64,000 bases of DNA from Oscillatoriaceae cyanobacterium M7585_C2015_266 (GTDB lineage Bacteria > Cyanobacteriota > Cyanobacteriia > Cyanobacteriales > Oscillatoriaceae): assembly GCA_015295835.1 (NCBI GenBank), contig DVEG01000020.1, positions 235,709 through 299,708 of the forward strand. Direction: 5' to 3'. Below, piece by piece: positions 28,063 to 37,106 of the stretch (position 1 is its first letter; every line of letters starts with the position of its first letter). The translations under genes were made by a program, and so were the position numbers. Under the pieces are notes generated by a model. The model had not been told where the DNA came from. It saw only the letters and a list, made by a program, of their open reading frames with translations, and did not search any database.

Positions 28063-28096
28063 GTAGGAATTGCGCTAACACTGCGCAATTCCCTAC
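28063..28096. repeat. Long perfect inverted repeat downstream of prxQ
   Basis: GTAGGAATTGCGC (28063-28075) is complementary to GCGCAATTCC(C)TAC (28083-28096), with a 7-base loop. It could be a second terminator for the convergent prxQ and hpf genes, or a small mobile palindrome. Confidence 0.55.
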
Positions 28097-28260
28097 TTTA
28101 GTGAGAAAGAACTGCAAATATTTCCTAGCTTATGTCGGCTGGATTGAGAAACTAAGTTTTCAAACCCAAAATAATATAAACAAAACAGAAAAAACAGAAG
28201 AAACGGCTCCCGTCACGAGCCTGCCAGATAACAGCTTTTTGCAAAGCTATCAAAAGAGAC

Positions 28261-28291
28261 GGAGCAGGGAAAGCACAGCTCTCCATGCTCC
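28261..28291 (-). terminator. Probable terminator of hpf
   Basis: On the minus strand GGAGCA and TGCTCC form a stem (28291-28286 with 28266-28261), followed by the pyrimidine-rich GTCTCTTTT. It lies 20 bases after the hpf stop. Confidence 0.55.
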
Positions 28292-28310
28292 CCCTCAAGG
28301 ATAGAGAAAC

Positions 28311-28955
28311 TCAGGTTTTAGTAGTAGACTTTTCTGCAACATTGCTTGCGGCAGGTTTGCCGTTTTTGCTGTTGTTGTTGCCGTTGCGGGGCTGAATCAC
28401 CCCATAACCGCCATGGTGTTTGCGCTTGTATATGACGTTAATTTCGCCTGTTTCCGCATTGCGGAACATGTAGAAATCATGATCGATGAGCTGCAACTGT
28501 TCCAAGGCTTCTTGTATCGTCATCGGCGGCATAGCGAAATACTTAGTGCGCACCACTTCCGCAGGGAGTTCGGGAGTGCGCTCGCCGATTAAATTCGTCA
28601 CCACTGGCTCTTGAGGAACTACCTCGCTGGTTTTAGGCTGATCTTGTGTCTTGCGATCAATACGTTTTTCTTTATATTTCCGCAGTTGACGAGAAATCTT
28701 GTCCGCCACCAAATCAATGCTGGCATACAAATTTTCACTACTTTCTTCCGCACGGATAACAGTACCGTTGGCATAAATCGTCACTTCAGCCGACTGCTTA
28801 GGATTTATCCGGGGATTACGAGCCACTGACAGATGTACGTCTACTTCATTGGTAATGTGTTGGAAGTGGCTCACCGCTTTATCTATTTTTTGATTAACGT
28901 ACTCACGAATAGCCTCGGTGATCTCAATATTTTTGCCCTGGATAACAAGCTTCAT
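28311..28955 (-). CDS. hpf: Long-form ribosome hibernation factor (LrtA/Hpf)
   Basis: 214 residues. The N-terminal ribosome-binding domain (about 1-105: [24 protein letters not shown], then [12 protein letters not shown]) blocks the decoding centre, and the C-terminal dimerisation domain (about 150-200: [33 protein letters not shown], then [17 protein letters not shown]) joins two 70S ribosomes. This long form is called LrtA in cyanobacteria because its transcript is repressed by light. The tail is Asn/Lys-rich. A strongly folded leader precedes the start. Confidence 0.96.
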   Translation of the reverse strand: MKLVIQGKNIEITEAIREYVNQKIDKAVSHFQHITNEVDVHLSVARNPRINPKQSAEVTIYANGTVIRAEESSENLYASIDLVADKISRQLRKYKEKRIDRKTQDQPKTSEVVPQEPVVTNLIGERTPELPAEVVRTKYFAMPPMTIQEALEQLQLIDHDFYMFRNAETGEINVIYKRKHHGGYGVIQPRNGNNNSKNGKPAASNVAEKSTTKT

Positions 28956-28976
28956 ATCTCATGTTCCCGCTGAATA

Positions 28977-29091
28977 CCCCACGAAGAGAGAAATATGCCT
29001 AGTCGAAAGCGGAATCAATTCGTTTTTTTTCAGCTTTCGTCCTTTGTCATTTCAACGTGGGGGGAAAGCGGGGCGGGGTTTACCGCTTTCC
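28977..29091 (-). promoter_or_regulatory. Structured 5' leader of hpf/lrtA
   Basis: Upstream of the hpf ATG three perfect inverted repeats are packed together. GGAAAGCGG (29063-29071) pairs with CCGCTTTCC (29083-29091). CCCCACG (28977-28983) pairs with CGTGGGG (29056-29062) and encloses CGAAAGC (29004-29010) paired with GCTTTCG (29033-29039). The inner hairpin is nested in the outer. lrtA messages are known for long leaders that affect stability, so a control role is likely; the start of transcription is not visible. Confidence 0.65.
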
Positions 29092-29467
29092 TAAAACCAA
29101 TATGATCGCCCGTTTTTAAGGGTATATTTGGCCCAAAACGGAGCCGAAAATTGTCGCGGTTTTGCTTCTTCTGGCCTTTTCGTGCCTTTTAGCTTGCCTG
29201 CTACTCCTATTCTGCACCCATTTTTTAGGTGAGGTGGGGCAATAGGGAAAGCTGTAATCTGTATAAAACTATCCAGTTACCACCACCATCCTCTCCCCCT
29301 CAAGATGGGTTTGTCTCAACCAAGTTTTCTCCTCCTGGAATAGGTTCTATTTACACCCTATCACTTTGTATTGTAGAGAACAGACTCTTTTTCTATCTTT
29401 TTAAAATCTGTTGCATTCCTTCACATATTTTTTTAGAATTTGAGTAAAAAAACTCTTGATTTTTTAC
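29092..29467. other. Spacer between hpf leader and lipB
   Basis: No coding frame I can support. It should contain the divergent promoters of hpf and lipB. AT-rich segments near 29395-29460 could hold the lipB promoter, but I see no clear -35/-10 pair. Confidence 0.4.
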
Positions 29468-30175
29468 ATGATTCCAAGTATAGCACGCCGCTGTTGGTTT
29501 TATAATTTGGGACTGGTGCCCTATACTCAGGCTTGGGCCATCCAGCAGTCTTTGGTGGCCGAACGCTTGCAAAACCCCGACTTGGAAGATGTCTTGATTT
29601 TACTAGAGCACCCACCAGTTTACACCCTAGGGCAGGGAGCTACTTTAAACTTTCTTAAATTCGATCCCAATTGTAGCAACTGGGAAGTCTACCGTGTCGA
29701 GCGGGGCGGAGAGGTGACTTACCACTGTCCGGGGCAGTTGGTGGGCTATCCAATTCTTAACCTGCGTCGCCACCGCCCAGATTTGCATTGGTACTTGCGC
29801 CAGTTGGAAGAAGTACTGATTCAAGTGCTGGCATTCTGGGGACTGGAAGGCTCCCGTCTTCCCGGTTTGACAGGAGTTTGGCACCAGGGGCGAAAAGTGG
29901 CCGCGATCGGCATCAAAGTCAGCCGCTGGATTACAATGCATGGCTTCGCTTTAAATGTCTGTCCCAATTTGCAAGGTTTTCAACGCATTGTCCCCTGCGG
30001 CATCTCTGATCAGCCAGTGGGCAGTTTGGCAGAGTTTATCCCCGATGTCGATATCAACGCAGTTCGTAGGGCAGTGGCCACCGCTTTTTCCCAAGTGTTT
30101 GATTTGCAGTTAATAGAGTTAGAATTCCCTTTACTTACGCAAGCTGCTCAGGCACCTCTGCGTGCTCGCTCTTAA
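29468..30175 (+). CDS. lipB: Octanoyltransferase LipB
   Basis: 235 residues from ATG 29468 ([19 protein letters not shown]); a TTG at 29456 adds four residues. It transfers octanoate from acyl-carrier protein to lipoyl domains, the first step of lipoate attachment. Conserved motifs: [68 protein letters not shown] and the catalytic cysteine in IVPCGISD with its lysine in AAIGIKV. Length is normal. It converges with ssb. Confidence 0.95.
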   Translation: MIPSIARRCWFYNLGLVPYTQAWAIQQSLVAERLQNPDLEDVLILLEHPPVYTLGQGATLNFLKFDPNCSNWEVYRVERGGEVTYHCPGQLVGYPILNLRRHRPDLHWYLRQLEEVLIQVLAFWGLEGSRLPGLTGVWHQGRKVAAIGIKVSRWITMHGFALNVCPNLQGFQRIVPCGISDQPVGSLAEFIPDVDINAVRRAVATAFSQVFDLQLIELEFPLLTQAAQAPLRARS

Positions 30176-30207
30176 ACTTCTTTTATATACTATAAATAGA
30201 TTTTAAT

Positions 30208-30744
30208 TTAAAATGGTATGTCGTCGTCTATACTTGGTTCGTTGATAACATAAATTTTATTCTCTTCTGACACTGGCGGCAGAGTTTCAGATTCTACAGG
30301 TGGTAGAGTACTGGTATTCGCAGGCTCATATTTGGTTGGTGGTTCGCTCCAGCGCTGTATTTTATCAGATTGGTTACTAGAGCTATTTGAAATGACATTG
30401 TTGGGGGAACTTTTGGCAGCTGGCGCCCAACTTTTCAGAGCCTCTGGTTTAAGGCTGTGAATGCGAGAGGCAGTTAATTCAGCCCGTTTCTCTTTGAAAC
30501 CTTCCGGTCGTTCTACAGTATTCATGTTTAATCGCCCTTCAATGACGACTTGATCACCTTCCCGATAGCGATCGCATATTTCTTCTGCTAAATTTCCCCA
30601 CCCCACCACTTTTAAAATTGACGGCGGATCTTCTTCTCTCAGAGCAGGAAATTTTATCAGCATCTCTGCTCTTTTCTTGTTGTCTGTCGTGTAGCGCAAT
30701 TCTGGATCTTTTACTATCTCTGCCATGACAATAAAACTATTCAT
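30208..30744 (-). CDS. ssb: Single-stranded DNA-binding protein
   Basis: 178 residues. The OB fold occupies about 1-105 (MNSFIVMAEIVKDPELRYT; VVGWGNLAEEI; DQVVIEGRLNM). A Pro/Ser/Thr-rich linker follows, and the protein ends in the acidic tip DDDIPF that binds partner proteins. The N-terminus is less canonical (NSFIVMAEIVKDPELR instead of NxVxLIGRLxxDPELR). Cyanobacteria often carry two SSB-type genes; this resembles the second type, so it may not be the main replication SSB. Confidence 0.88.
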   Translation of the reverse strand: MNSFIVMAEIVKDPELRYTTDNKKRAEMLIKFPALREEDPPSILKVVGWGNLAEEICDRYREGDQVVIEGRLNMNTVERPEGFKEKRAELTASRIHSLKPEALKSWAPAAKSSPNNVISNSSSNQSDKIQRWSEPPTKYEPANTSTLPPVESETLPPVSEENKIYVINEPSIDDDIPF

Positions 30745-30892
30745 AGTAGCCTCCTTTATTTAAATTTTAACAAATTCTTTTTCCTAGTTATAAATAATTT
30801 TTTAAAATCTCAAATATGCGAGCTCGCAGCCAACAAATTTTTGCCCATATCTGCTAAATACTTTCATCCCCGGCAGAAAAATTAAGTTTAAA

Positions 30893-31531
30893 TCAAAAAA
30901 CGGCGCTACTTTCTTGCCCGTAAGCTTGCCATGCTAGATCAACCAGCCCATTAACTATAGCCACGGCAACCACCGCACTACCCTTTCGTCCCTCAATACG
31001 AATGTGAGGCACCAAAGAATCATTCAAGCGAGCTTTGGCCACGTCTACATCTACAAAGCCAGCAGGTGTGCCAATAACTAGCGCAGGTCGAATTTCCTCG
31101 GCTTCAATCAGCTCCACTAGAGAGGTAAGCGCTGTTTGTGACTGCCCTACCACAAAAATTCCCTCAGGATAGCGTCTGGCTAGGGTTTCAATTCCCCACG
31201 CTGTGCGAGTTTTTTCTTTTTGGGGCCGCGTGATTGCCTCCATGCTACAATAGACAGGATTGGCAAAAGTCTGTTGGATGTACGGTGCAATGCCAACTTG
31301 TACCATTGGCACATCCACAACTATAGTTGTGCGAGCCGCCAGCGCTGCCGCTCCAGATTGCAGTGCTTGATCCGAAAAGCGAATCAGAGATTTGTATTCA
31401 AAGTCAGCGGTTAAGTAGATTACCCGCCGTACAATCTCGTATTCTGCAGGAGACCAAGTGTGTTCTCCGATTTCGCGATCTATTATTGCTAAACTTTGAG
31501 CATCGGTTGGGTGCCATTCCATGAGTGCCAC
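30893..31531 (-). CDS. cobH: Precorrin-8X methylmutase (CobH/CbiC)
   Basis: 212 residues. The enzyme moves a methyl group from C11 to C12 of precorrin-8X to give hydrogenobyrinic acid in cobalamin synthesis. Family landmarks: SLAIIDREIG, the segment VRRVIYLTADFEYKSLIRFS, AARTTIVVDVPMVQVGI, and VIGTPAGFVDVDVAKARL. At the place where well-studied CobH enzymes carry the catalytic histidine (R-V-I-H-T/A), this protein has Y39. Whether this is usual in cyanobacteria I cannot check. The rest of the fold is intact. Confidence 0.92.
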   Translation of the reverse strand: MALMEWHPTDAQSLAIIDREIGEHTWSPAEYEIVRRVIYLTADFEYKSLIRFSDQALQSGAAALAARTTIVVDVPMVQVGIAPYIQQTFANPVYCSMEAITRPQKEKTRTAWGIETLARRYPEGIFVVGQSQTALTSLVELIEAEEIRPALVIGTPAGFVDVDVAKARLNDSLVPHIRIEGRKGSAVVAVAIVNGLVDLAWQAYGQESSAVF

Positions 31532-31742
31532 TAGCAGCTTTTTGCTATACGCTATCAGCTTATCAGCTTATTTTCTTATTGACGTGTAATACCAGTCTCG
31601 GTGGCAAAGCAAGAAACAGAAAATCTTAACTCGAACAGCGATTTTTCACATATGTCGCTAGTTATTAAATTTTAGCGCTAGTGTCAAGGGTGAATCACTT
31701 TTTCCTAGCTAAGCTAGGTTCAGATTTATTTGCAACTCTACC

Positions 31743-33626
31743 ATGCAGGAATACGACTCGCTCCACTTGGCCATGTTTAGCGGCAAGGGCGGAGTAGGCA
31801 AAACAACTCTTGCCTGTGGCTTTGCCCGTCGTTGGGCAAGGCTATTTCCCGACGAGCAAATTCTCTTGCTCTCTACCGATCCGGCTCATTCTTTGGGGGA
31901 TGTATTACGTCTGGAGGTGGAAGACACCCCTAAATCTCTTCCAGATTTGCCAAATTTGAAGGTAATAGCTCTCGACGCTCAGAAGTTGCTACAGGAATTC
32001 AAAACTAAATACGGTAGTGTTTTGGAACTGTTAGTTGAGCGGGGCAGCTTTGTGGCTGGGGAGGACCTCAAGCCAGTTTGGGACATGAGCTGGCCTGGTT
32101 TAGATGAACTGATGGGACTTCTGGAAATTCAACGTCTGCTCAGAGAAAAGGTGGCCGAGCGCATAGTGGTGGATATGGCTCCTTCTGGTCACTCGCTGAA
32201 TTTATTCCGGCTTAAGGATTTTTTACAGGTGCTTTTAGATTCCTTAGAGCTGTTTCAAGAAAAACATCGGGTGATTAGCAAAAGTTTGACTGGGCGTTAT
32301 ATTCCTGATGCTGCAGATGATTTTCTTATCCAGATGAAATCGGACTTGGAAGCAGGCAAGCGCTTGTTACAAGATGAAAATTTTACAGCTTGTCATGTAG
32401 TGGCGATCGCAGAGCCAATGAGCTTTTTGGAAACTGAGCGCTTTCTCGCAAGTCTCAAAGCCCTAGAGATTCCCCCAGGAGGTATATTCGTTAATTTTAT
32501 TATCCCGTCAACCTCAACCGAACGCGCTCGCATAAGCGAACAACAGCAACTGTTGCAAAAATTCCTTCTCCTTTGTGAAAACCAATCTAAAAACCAGTCT
32601 GTTTTTATCATTCCCAAACAAGCCGCTGAACCCCTGGGCGGAGAAGCCTTAGATAACCTACTCGCACAAGTGCAAAAACTGGAAACTGTCGTCCTCGCCC
32701 CACCAGAACCAGTACAGTGGCCCGAAAAAGTCCCACCCAGCTTCAGTGATTTTATCGCCGAAAATCGTCAACTCCTCATCGTTGGTGGTAAAGGCGGTGT
32801 TGGTAAAACCACTGTCGTTGCTGCGATCGGTTTTGCACTTGCACAGCGCCACCCCGACAAAAACATTCGTTTAATTTCTATCGATCCCGCCCATTCCCTC
32901 GGCGATGCTTTTGGGCAAAAATTAGGTCACGAACCGCAACAAATCACCCCCAATTTGAGCGCGCAAGAAGTTGACTCTCAGCTCGTTCTCGATAAATTCC
33001 GTGAAGATTATCTCTGGGAACTCGCCGAAATGATCAGCGGTGAAAAAAATCAACAGAGGAGCATCAAAATCGCCTATAGTCCCGAAGCATGGCGGCAAAT
33101 AGTTTCTCAGGCAGTTCCTGGTATTGATGAAATGCTCTCTCTCATCACCGTAATGGATTTATTAGAGCGCAAGCAACAAGATCTGATTATTTTAGATACT
33201 GCTCCTACCGGGCACTTACTGCGCTTTTTGGAAATGCCAACTGCGTTGGCAGAATGGCTAGCTTGGATATTTAAACTTTGGTTAAAATACCAAGATGTTT
33301 TAGGTAATGTCGATTTAATGGGGCGGTTGCGGAAACTACGCCAGCAGGTTATACAGGCGCAAAAGAAATTAAAAGACCCCAATCACACGGAGTTTATTGG
33401 TGTTTTTCAAGCTGGAGAGGCAATTATTGCTGAGCAATTGCGACTTACTGAATACCTCAAATCTATGCAGGTACAGCAGCGCTATGCTGTTCATAATTGT
33501 TACAAGCCAGGTGAGGAAGTTGCTGCTGATTTATTCCCAGAGCAAACTATTATTCGCCTGCCGGTTTTACCCCGTTCTGTGGAACCGATGCAGCGGATTG
33601 AAGGTGCAGCAAGGCTTTTATTTTGA
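31743..33626 (+). CDS. Tandem ArsA/GET3-family ATPase
   Basis: 627 residues made of two homologous ATPase halves. Each has a deviant Walker A: FSGKGGVGKTT at about 13-22 and VGGKGGVGKTT at about 346-356. Each also has a switch-I-like STDPAHSLGD or SIDPAHSLGD and a switch II (VVDMAPSGHSL; ILDTAPTGHLL). ArsA of arsenite pumps is similarly duplicated, while GET3/TRC40 is single. I see no arsenite-type triple-cysteine site and no arsB, arsC or arsR nearby, so arsenite export is not supported and a role in protein or membrane targeting is possible. Cytosolic. Confidence 0.85.
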   Translation: MQEYDSLHLAMFSGKGGVGKTTLACGFARRWARLFPDEQILLLSTDPAHSLGDVLRLEVEDTPKSLPDLPNLKVIALDAQKLLQEFKTKYGSVLELLVERGSFVAGEDLKPVWDMSWPGLDELMGLLEIQRLLREKVAERIVVDMAPSGHSLNLFRLKDFLQVLLDSLELFQEKHRVISKSLTGRYIPDAADDFLIQMKSDLEAGKRLLQDENFTACHVVAIAEPMSFLETERFLASLKALEIPPGGIFVNFIIPSTSTERARISEQQQLLQKFLLLCENQSKNQSVFIIPKQAAEPLGGEALDNLLAQVQKLETVVLAPPEPVQWPEKVPPSFSDFIAENRQLLIVGGKGGVGKTTVVAAIGFALAQRHPDKNIRLISIDPAHSLGDAFGQKLGHEPQQITPNLSAQEVDSQLVLDKFREDYLWELAEMISGEKNQQRSIKIAYSPEAWRQIVSQAVPGIDEMLSLITVMDLLERKQQDLIILDTAPTGHLLRFLEMPTALAEWLAWIFKLWLKYQDVLGNVDLMGRLRKLRQQVIQAQKKLKDPNHTEFIGVFQAGEAIIAEQLRLTEYLKSMQVQQRYAVHNCYKPGEEVAADLFPEQTIIRLPVLPRSVEPMQRIEGAARLLF

Positions 33627-33735
33627 TGGCAGCCGGGATTTGGAGAGTAGGGGGGATAATCTCACTATATCGCCTGGTTAGTGGTAGGGGATGTTAATAT
33701 TTCTCTGACTTGTTTTTGGCTTTTTAATAACTCAT

Positions 33736-35538
33736 CTAACGGATATTGCGTTGTTTTAAAAGTTTATTGTAAGCGCGGTTAAAGTGTTCTGTAGTAATAT
33801 TTACGGCATTTGGATCTGTGATGCCACGGGCACGGCTATCGCGAATTGCTTCTATCGCCGCTTGATTACTCATCAAAGCCAGGTCGGCACCGTTCCAGCC
33901 TTCAGTTTGAGATGCCCAGTATTCTAAATTAACATCTTGTAAGGGGCGATCTTGGTTGTGGACTTGCAGGATGGCTTGGCGGCTGTTTTTGTCGGGCAAG
34001 TCTACTTTCAATTGTAAGTCTAAACGACCGGCTCGCAGTAAGGCAGGATCGAGAGCTTCGGGGCGATTGGTAGCAGCGATGACGAGAATGTCCGCGCCTG
34101 TTTGCAAGCCGTCTAATTCGGTGAGCAATTGCCCAACAACGCGCTCGCTCACTCCTGCGTCTCCTATGTAGCGCCCCCTTGCCGGTGCAAGGGTATCGAT
34201 TTCGTCGATAAAAATAACGCACGGTGCTGCTTGTCGGGCTTTAGCAAATAATTCTCGCACTGCCTGTTCAGAAGCGCCCACCCACTTGCTGAGCAATTCT
34301 GGGCCATTAATACCAATAAAGTTAGCTCTGGCTTGTGAGGCAACTGCTTTGGCTAGAAGAGTTTTGCCGGTTCCTGGTTCGCCCCACAGCAAAATGCCTT
34401 TGGGGGCTTTGGCTTTAGTTTTTAAATAAAATTCAGGATAGAGAAGCGCTCCTTCGACGGCTTCTCTCAGGGTTTGCTTAATACTCTCTAATCCACCGAT
34501 ATCTTCCCAGGCAACTTTGGGGGATTCGATTTCAACGCAGCGAAGTACGGCAGGTTTGATTTCGGCAAGCGCCTGCAAAAAATCCGACTGATTTACCGTC
34601 ATTTTATCAGGCAGCGGGCTGTCGAAACAGGGAAGGTGGCGACGCAAAGCAATAGAGGCGGCTTTTTGGCAAAGTGCTTTTAAGTCAGCGCCAACAAAAC
34701 CAACGGCAGCGAGAGCGATCGCCTCTAAATCCACCCCCTGCAAGGGCATCCCCCGCGTCAAAATTTGCAGTATTTCCAAACGCCCCTGCTTATCTGGCAC
34801 GGGAAATATCACTTCCCGCTCAAAACGCCCTGGGCGTCGCAGAGCAGGATCGATATGTTCGACTCGGTTGGTTGCTGCGAGCACTACTATGCCTTTGATT
34901 TGGGCAAACCCGTCCATTAAACTTAACAATTGTGCGACGAGGCGTTTTTCTACTTCGCCTTCTACTTTACTGCGAGCGGGCGCTATACTATCGATTTCGT
35001 CGATAAATATTAAACAAGGGGCGCTTTTTGCGGCTTTCTCAAAAATCCCTCGCAATTTTTCTTCAGCTTCGCCGTAGTATTTGCTCATTATCTCAGGACC
35101 GGCGATCGCAATATAATTTATATCTAATTCTTCTGCCAAAGCGCGAGCTGTGAGAGTTTTTCCCGTTCCGGGTGGCCCTACCAAAAGCACTCCCCGCGTC
35201 GGTTCTAATCCCAATTGCTGCAGTAATTCCGGGCGCTTTAGCGGAATTGCCACTAATTCTTTTAATTCCCGAATTACTTCTTGCAAACCCCCAACATCTT
35301 TAAGAGAAGGAGCAGTCGAATCCCCTTTGCTAGGAGTAGGTTGAGATTGATGGTTAGGGCGGCTTTGATCGACATTAGTACCGACATGACGGCGGGGAAT
35401 GCTGCCAGCGCGGGGAATGCTGCTTATCGTGCGGGTGTTAATTTGCACTTCTGTCTTCAGTTCTTTGCTCTCGATTTTTTCTTCCAGCGTTTTCGCCAGT
35501 TCTAGCAACTGCTCGAACCCTTTGAATATATCGCTCAT
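33736..35538 (-). CDS. Cdc48/VAT-like double-AAA ATPase
   Basis: 600 residues. After a charged N-terminus (1-95, with an Arg/Pro/Gln-rich linker) come two AAA modules. Module 1: GPPGTGKT and LIFIDEIDSIAPAR, with second region of homology RRPGRFEREV. Module 2: GEPGTGKT and VIFIDEIDTLAPAR, with RAGRLDLQL. Such proteins unfold substrates as hexamers in the Cdc48 manner. The classic N-domain of Cdc48/p97 is absent and replaced by the short charged region. It converges with the ArsA-like gene. Substrates unknown. Confidence 0.9.
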   Translation of the reverse strand: MSDIFKGFEQLLELAKTLEEKIESKELKTEVQINTRTISSIPRAGSIPRRHVGTNVDQSRPNHQSQPTPSKGDSTAPSLKDVGGLQEVIRELKELVAIPLKRPELLQQLGLEPTRGVLLVGPPGTGKTLTARALAEELDINYIAIAGPEIMSKYYGEAEEKLRGIFEKAAKSAPCLIFIDEIDSIAPARSKVEGEVEKRLVAQLLSLMDGFAQIKGIVVLAATNRVEHIDPALRRPGRFEREVIFPVPDKQGRLEILQILTRGMPLQGVDLEAIALAAVGFVGADLKALCQKAASIALRRHLPCFDSPLPDKMTVNQSDFLQALAEIKPAVLRCVEIESPKVAWEDIGGLESIKQTLREAVEGALLYPEFYLKTKAKAPKGILLWGEPGTGKTLLAKAVASQARANFIGINGPELLSKWVGASEQAVRELFAKARQAAPCVIFIDEIDTLAPARGRYIGDAGVSERVVGQLLTELDGLQTGADILVIAATNRPEALDPALLRAGRLDLQLKVDLPDKNSRQAILQVHNQDRPLQDVNLEYWASQTEGWNGADLALMSNQAAIEAIRDSRARGITDPNAVNITTEHFNRAYNKLLKQRNIR

Positions 35539-36009
35539 TGCCTTCCCCTAGCTGAATTTACTTGATTTTGTTTTTTGCTATTTTCTATTTTATAGTAAAA
35601 GAGAACAAAGATATTTTCTGGAAATTGAGTTAATTTTTTCATCCTTGCAATATAAAAAAATTAAAGCTTTCCTAGGAAAATATTTAAAATTATAGACGGC
35701 ATTTTTTTGTTTGGCAAAGCTATTCTTGAAGAAACTGGGTTTTTTGTGAAAAACCTGGAAGCAACTGGGAAACCCCAGACTGAAAGTGCGCCGAATGGCG
35801 ACATAAGTCGCATAATATGAGATATACCCAACAGCGGTAAAACAAGGTAAAACAAACAAAAGTAGGCTGGATGCTTGGCAACTAGCTTTCAGAGTAGGGG
35901 CGTCAAGGCAAGCGCCTTTACGAGTTAGGGTAACTCTGTATAAGAATCCCCCAAATAATGTCGGTGGGAGTGTGAATTATAAAGCCAATAACTGCTGGGA
36001 TACTCTAGG
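35539..36009. other. Non-coding gap between Cdc48-like gene and cysQ-like gene
   Basis: Divergent intergenic region of 471 bp, AT-rich near 35570-35700. A weak inverted repeat, AACTGGGTTTTTTG with AACCTGG (about 35731-35760), can be seen. I find no coding frame or recognised RNA. Confidence 0.4.
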
Positions 36010-37011
36010 ATGTCTTACGAAAAAGAAAAACAAGTTGCTATCGCCGCCGCCGTGACAGCAGCACAACTGTGCGAACAAGTTCGTCGCGATCTTCCCGAAG
36101 CTATGGAAAAAACCGATAAAAGCCCAGTTACAGTAGCTGATTACGGCTCTCAGGCGGTTATTTGCACTACACTTGCACGGGAGTTTCCCGACGATCCGCT
36201 CGTTGCAGAAGAAAATGCGACAGCTCTGCGTGAGCTGGAAATGACTGACCAGTTGACAAAAGTTACTTGTTATGTTAATGAGTTGATTGCCGAGGCGACA
36301 CCAAAAAGTGTACTTGAGTGGATTGATCGCGGCTGCGGCGACGTAGGGCCACGCTATTGGACTCTCGATCCGATTGATGGCACGAAAGGGTTTTTGCGAC
36401 AGGAACAATATGCCATCGCCTTAGCACTGGTGGAAGGCGGCGATGTGAAAGTGGGAGTCTTGGCGTGCCCTGCTCTGCCTTTGGAAAGTGGCGAAATCGG
36501 CGCTTTGTTTGTGGCGGTGCGAGGCTCTGGAGCGACGGTGCAGCCGCTCTCTGGAGGGGAGGCGCGCGTAATTCATGTGCAGAGGGGCGAAGATCCTACC
36601 TATTTTCGCTTGATAGAAAGCGTGGAATCTAGCCACGGCGATAGCGATTTGCAAAATCAGGTGGCTTTGGCAGCAGGAATTACAGCTCCTTCCTTACAGA
36701 TGGATTCTCAAGCAAAATACGGCGTAGTCGCTTTGGGGCAAGCCGCCGTCTACATGCGCTTGCCCTCGCCAAAAAACCCGGATTATCGGGAGAATATTTG
36801 GGATCATGCGGCAGGAGCGATTATCGTAGAAGAAGCCGGCGGGCGGGTAACAGATATGTATGGCGAACCGCTGAATTTTTCTCTCGGCAGAAAAATGCTC
36901 AATAATCGCGGTGTGATTGCTAGCAATGGAATAATTCACCCTCGCCTTCTCTCCGTGCTCCAGGAAAAAACAAAAATTGTTAAGTTTTGTAAAGAAGAGG
37001 AAAATAAATGA
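36010..37011 (+). CDS. 3'(2'),5'-bisphosphate nucleotidase-like phosphatase (CysQ/HAL2 type)
   Basis: 333 residues of the inositol monophosphatase superfamily. Metal-binding motifs are visible: VAEENATAL, WTLDPIDGTKGFLR, and DHAAGAIIVEEAGGRVTDMYG. The long spacing between the first and second motif and the KGFLR form resemble HAL2/CysQ enzymes that hydrolyse 3'-phosphoadenosine 5'-phosphate made in sulfate assimilation. Substrate assignment is by resemblance. No export signal. Start ATG 36010 (MSYEKEKQVAIAAAV). Confidence 0.88.
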   Translation: MSYEKEKQVAIAAAVTAAQLCEQVRRDLPEAMEKTDKSPVTVADYGSQAVICTTLAREFPDDPLVAEENATALRELEMTDQLTKVTCYVNELIAEATPKSVLEWIDRGCGDVGPRYWTLDPIDGTKGFLRQEQYAIALALVEGGDVKVGVLACPALPLESGEIGALFVAVRGSGATVQPLSGGEARVIHVQRGEDPTYFRLIESVESSHGDSDLQNQVALAAGITAPSLQMDSQAKYGVVALGQAAVYMRLPSPKNPDYRENIWDHAAGAIIVEEAGGRVTDMYGEPLNFSLGRKMLNNRGVIASNGIIHPRLLSVLQEKTKIVKFCKEEENK

Positions 37012-37106
37012 GCGTTCCAAGAGAGTGAAAGGAAACTGAAACGCTTGTGGCTGCGTATTCTACCGCAGGCGTGACAATCTTATAATTCCTGTTGCAAGGA
37101 GATTGT

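Noticed and set aside
28101..28304. 67-codon frame between prxQ and hpf
   Set aside because: Low-complexity Thr/Glu/Lys product that covers the terminator hairpins of both genes.
31743..33626. Arsenite pump ATPase (arsA) assignment
   Set aside because: No arsenite-binding cysteines or neighbouring ars genes; only the ATPase family is supported.
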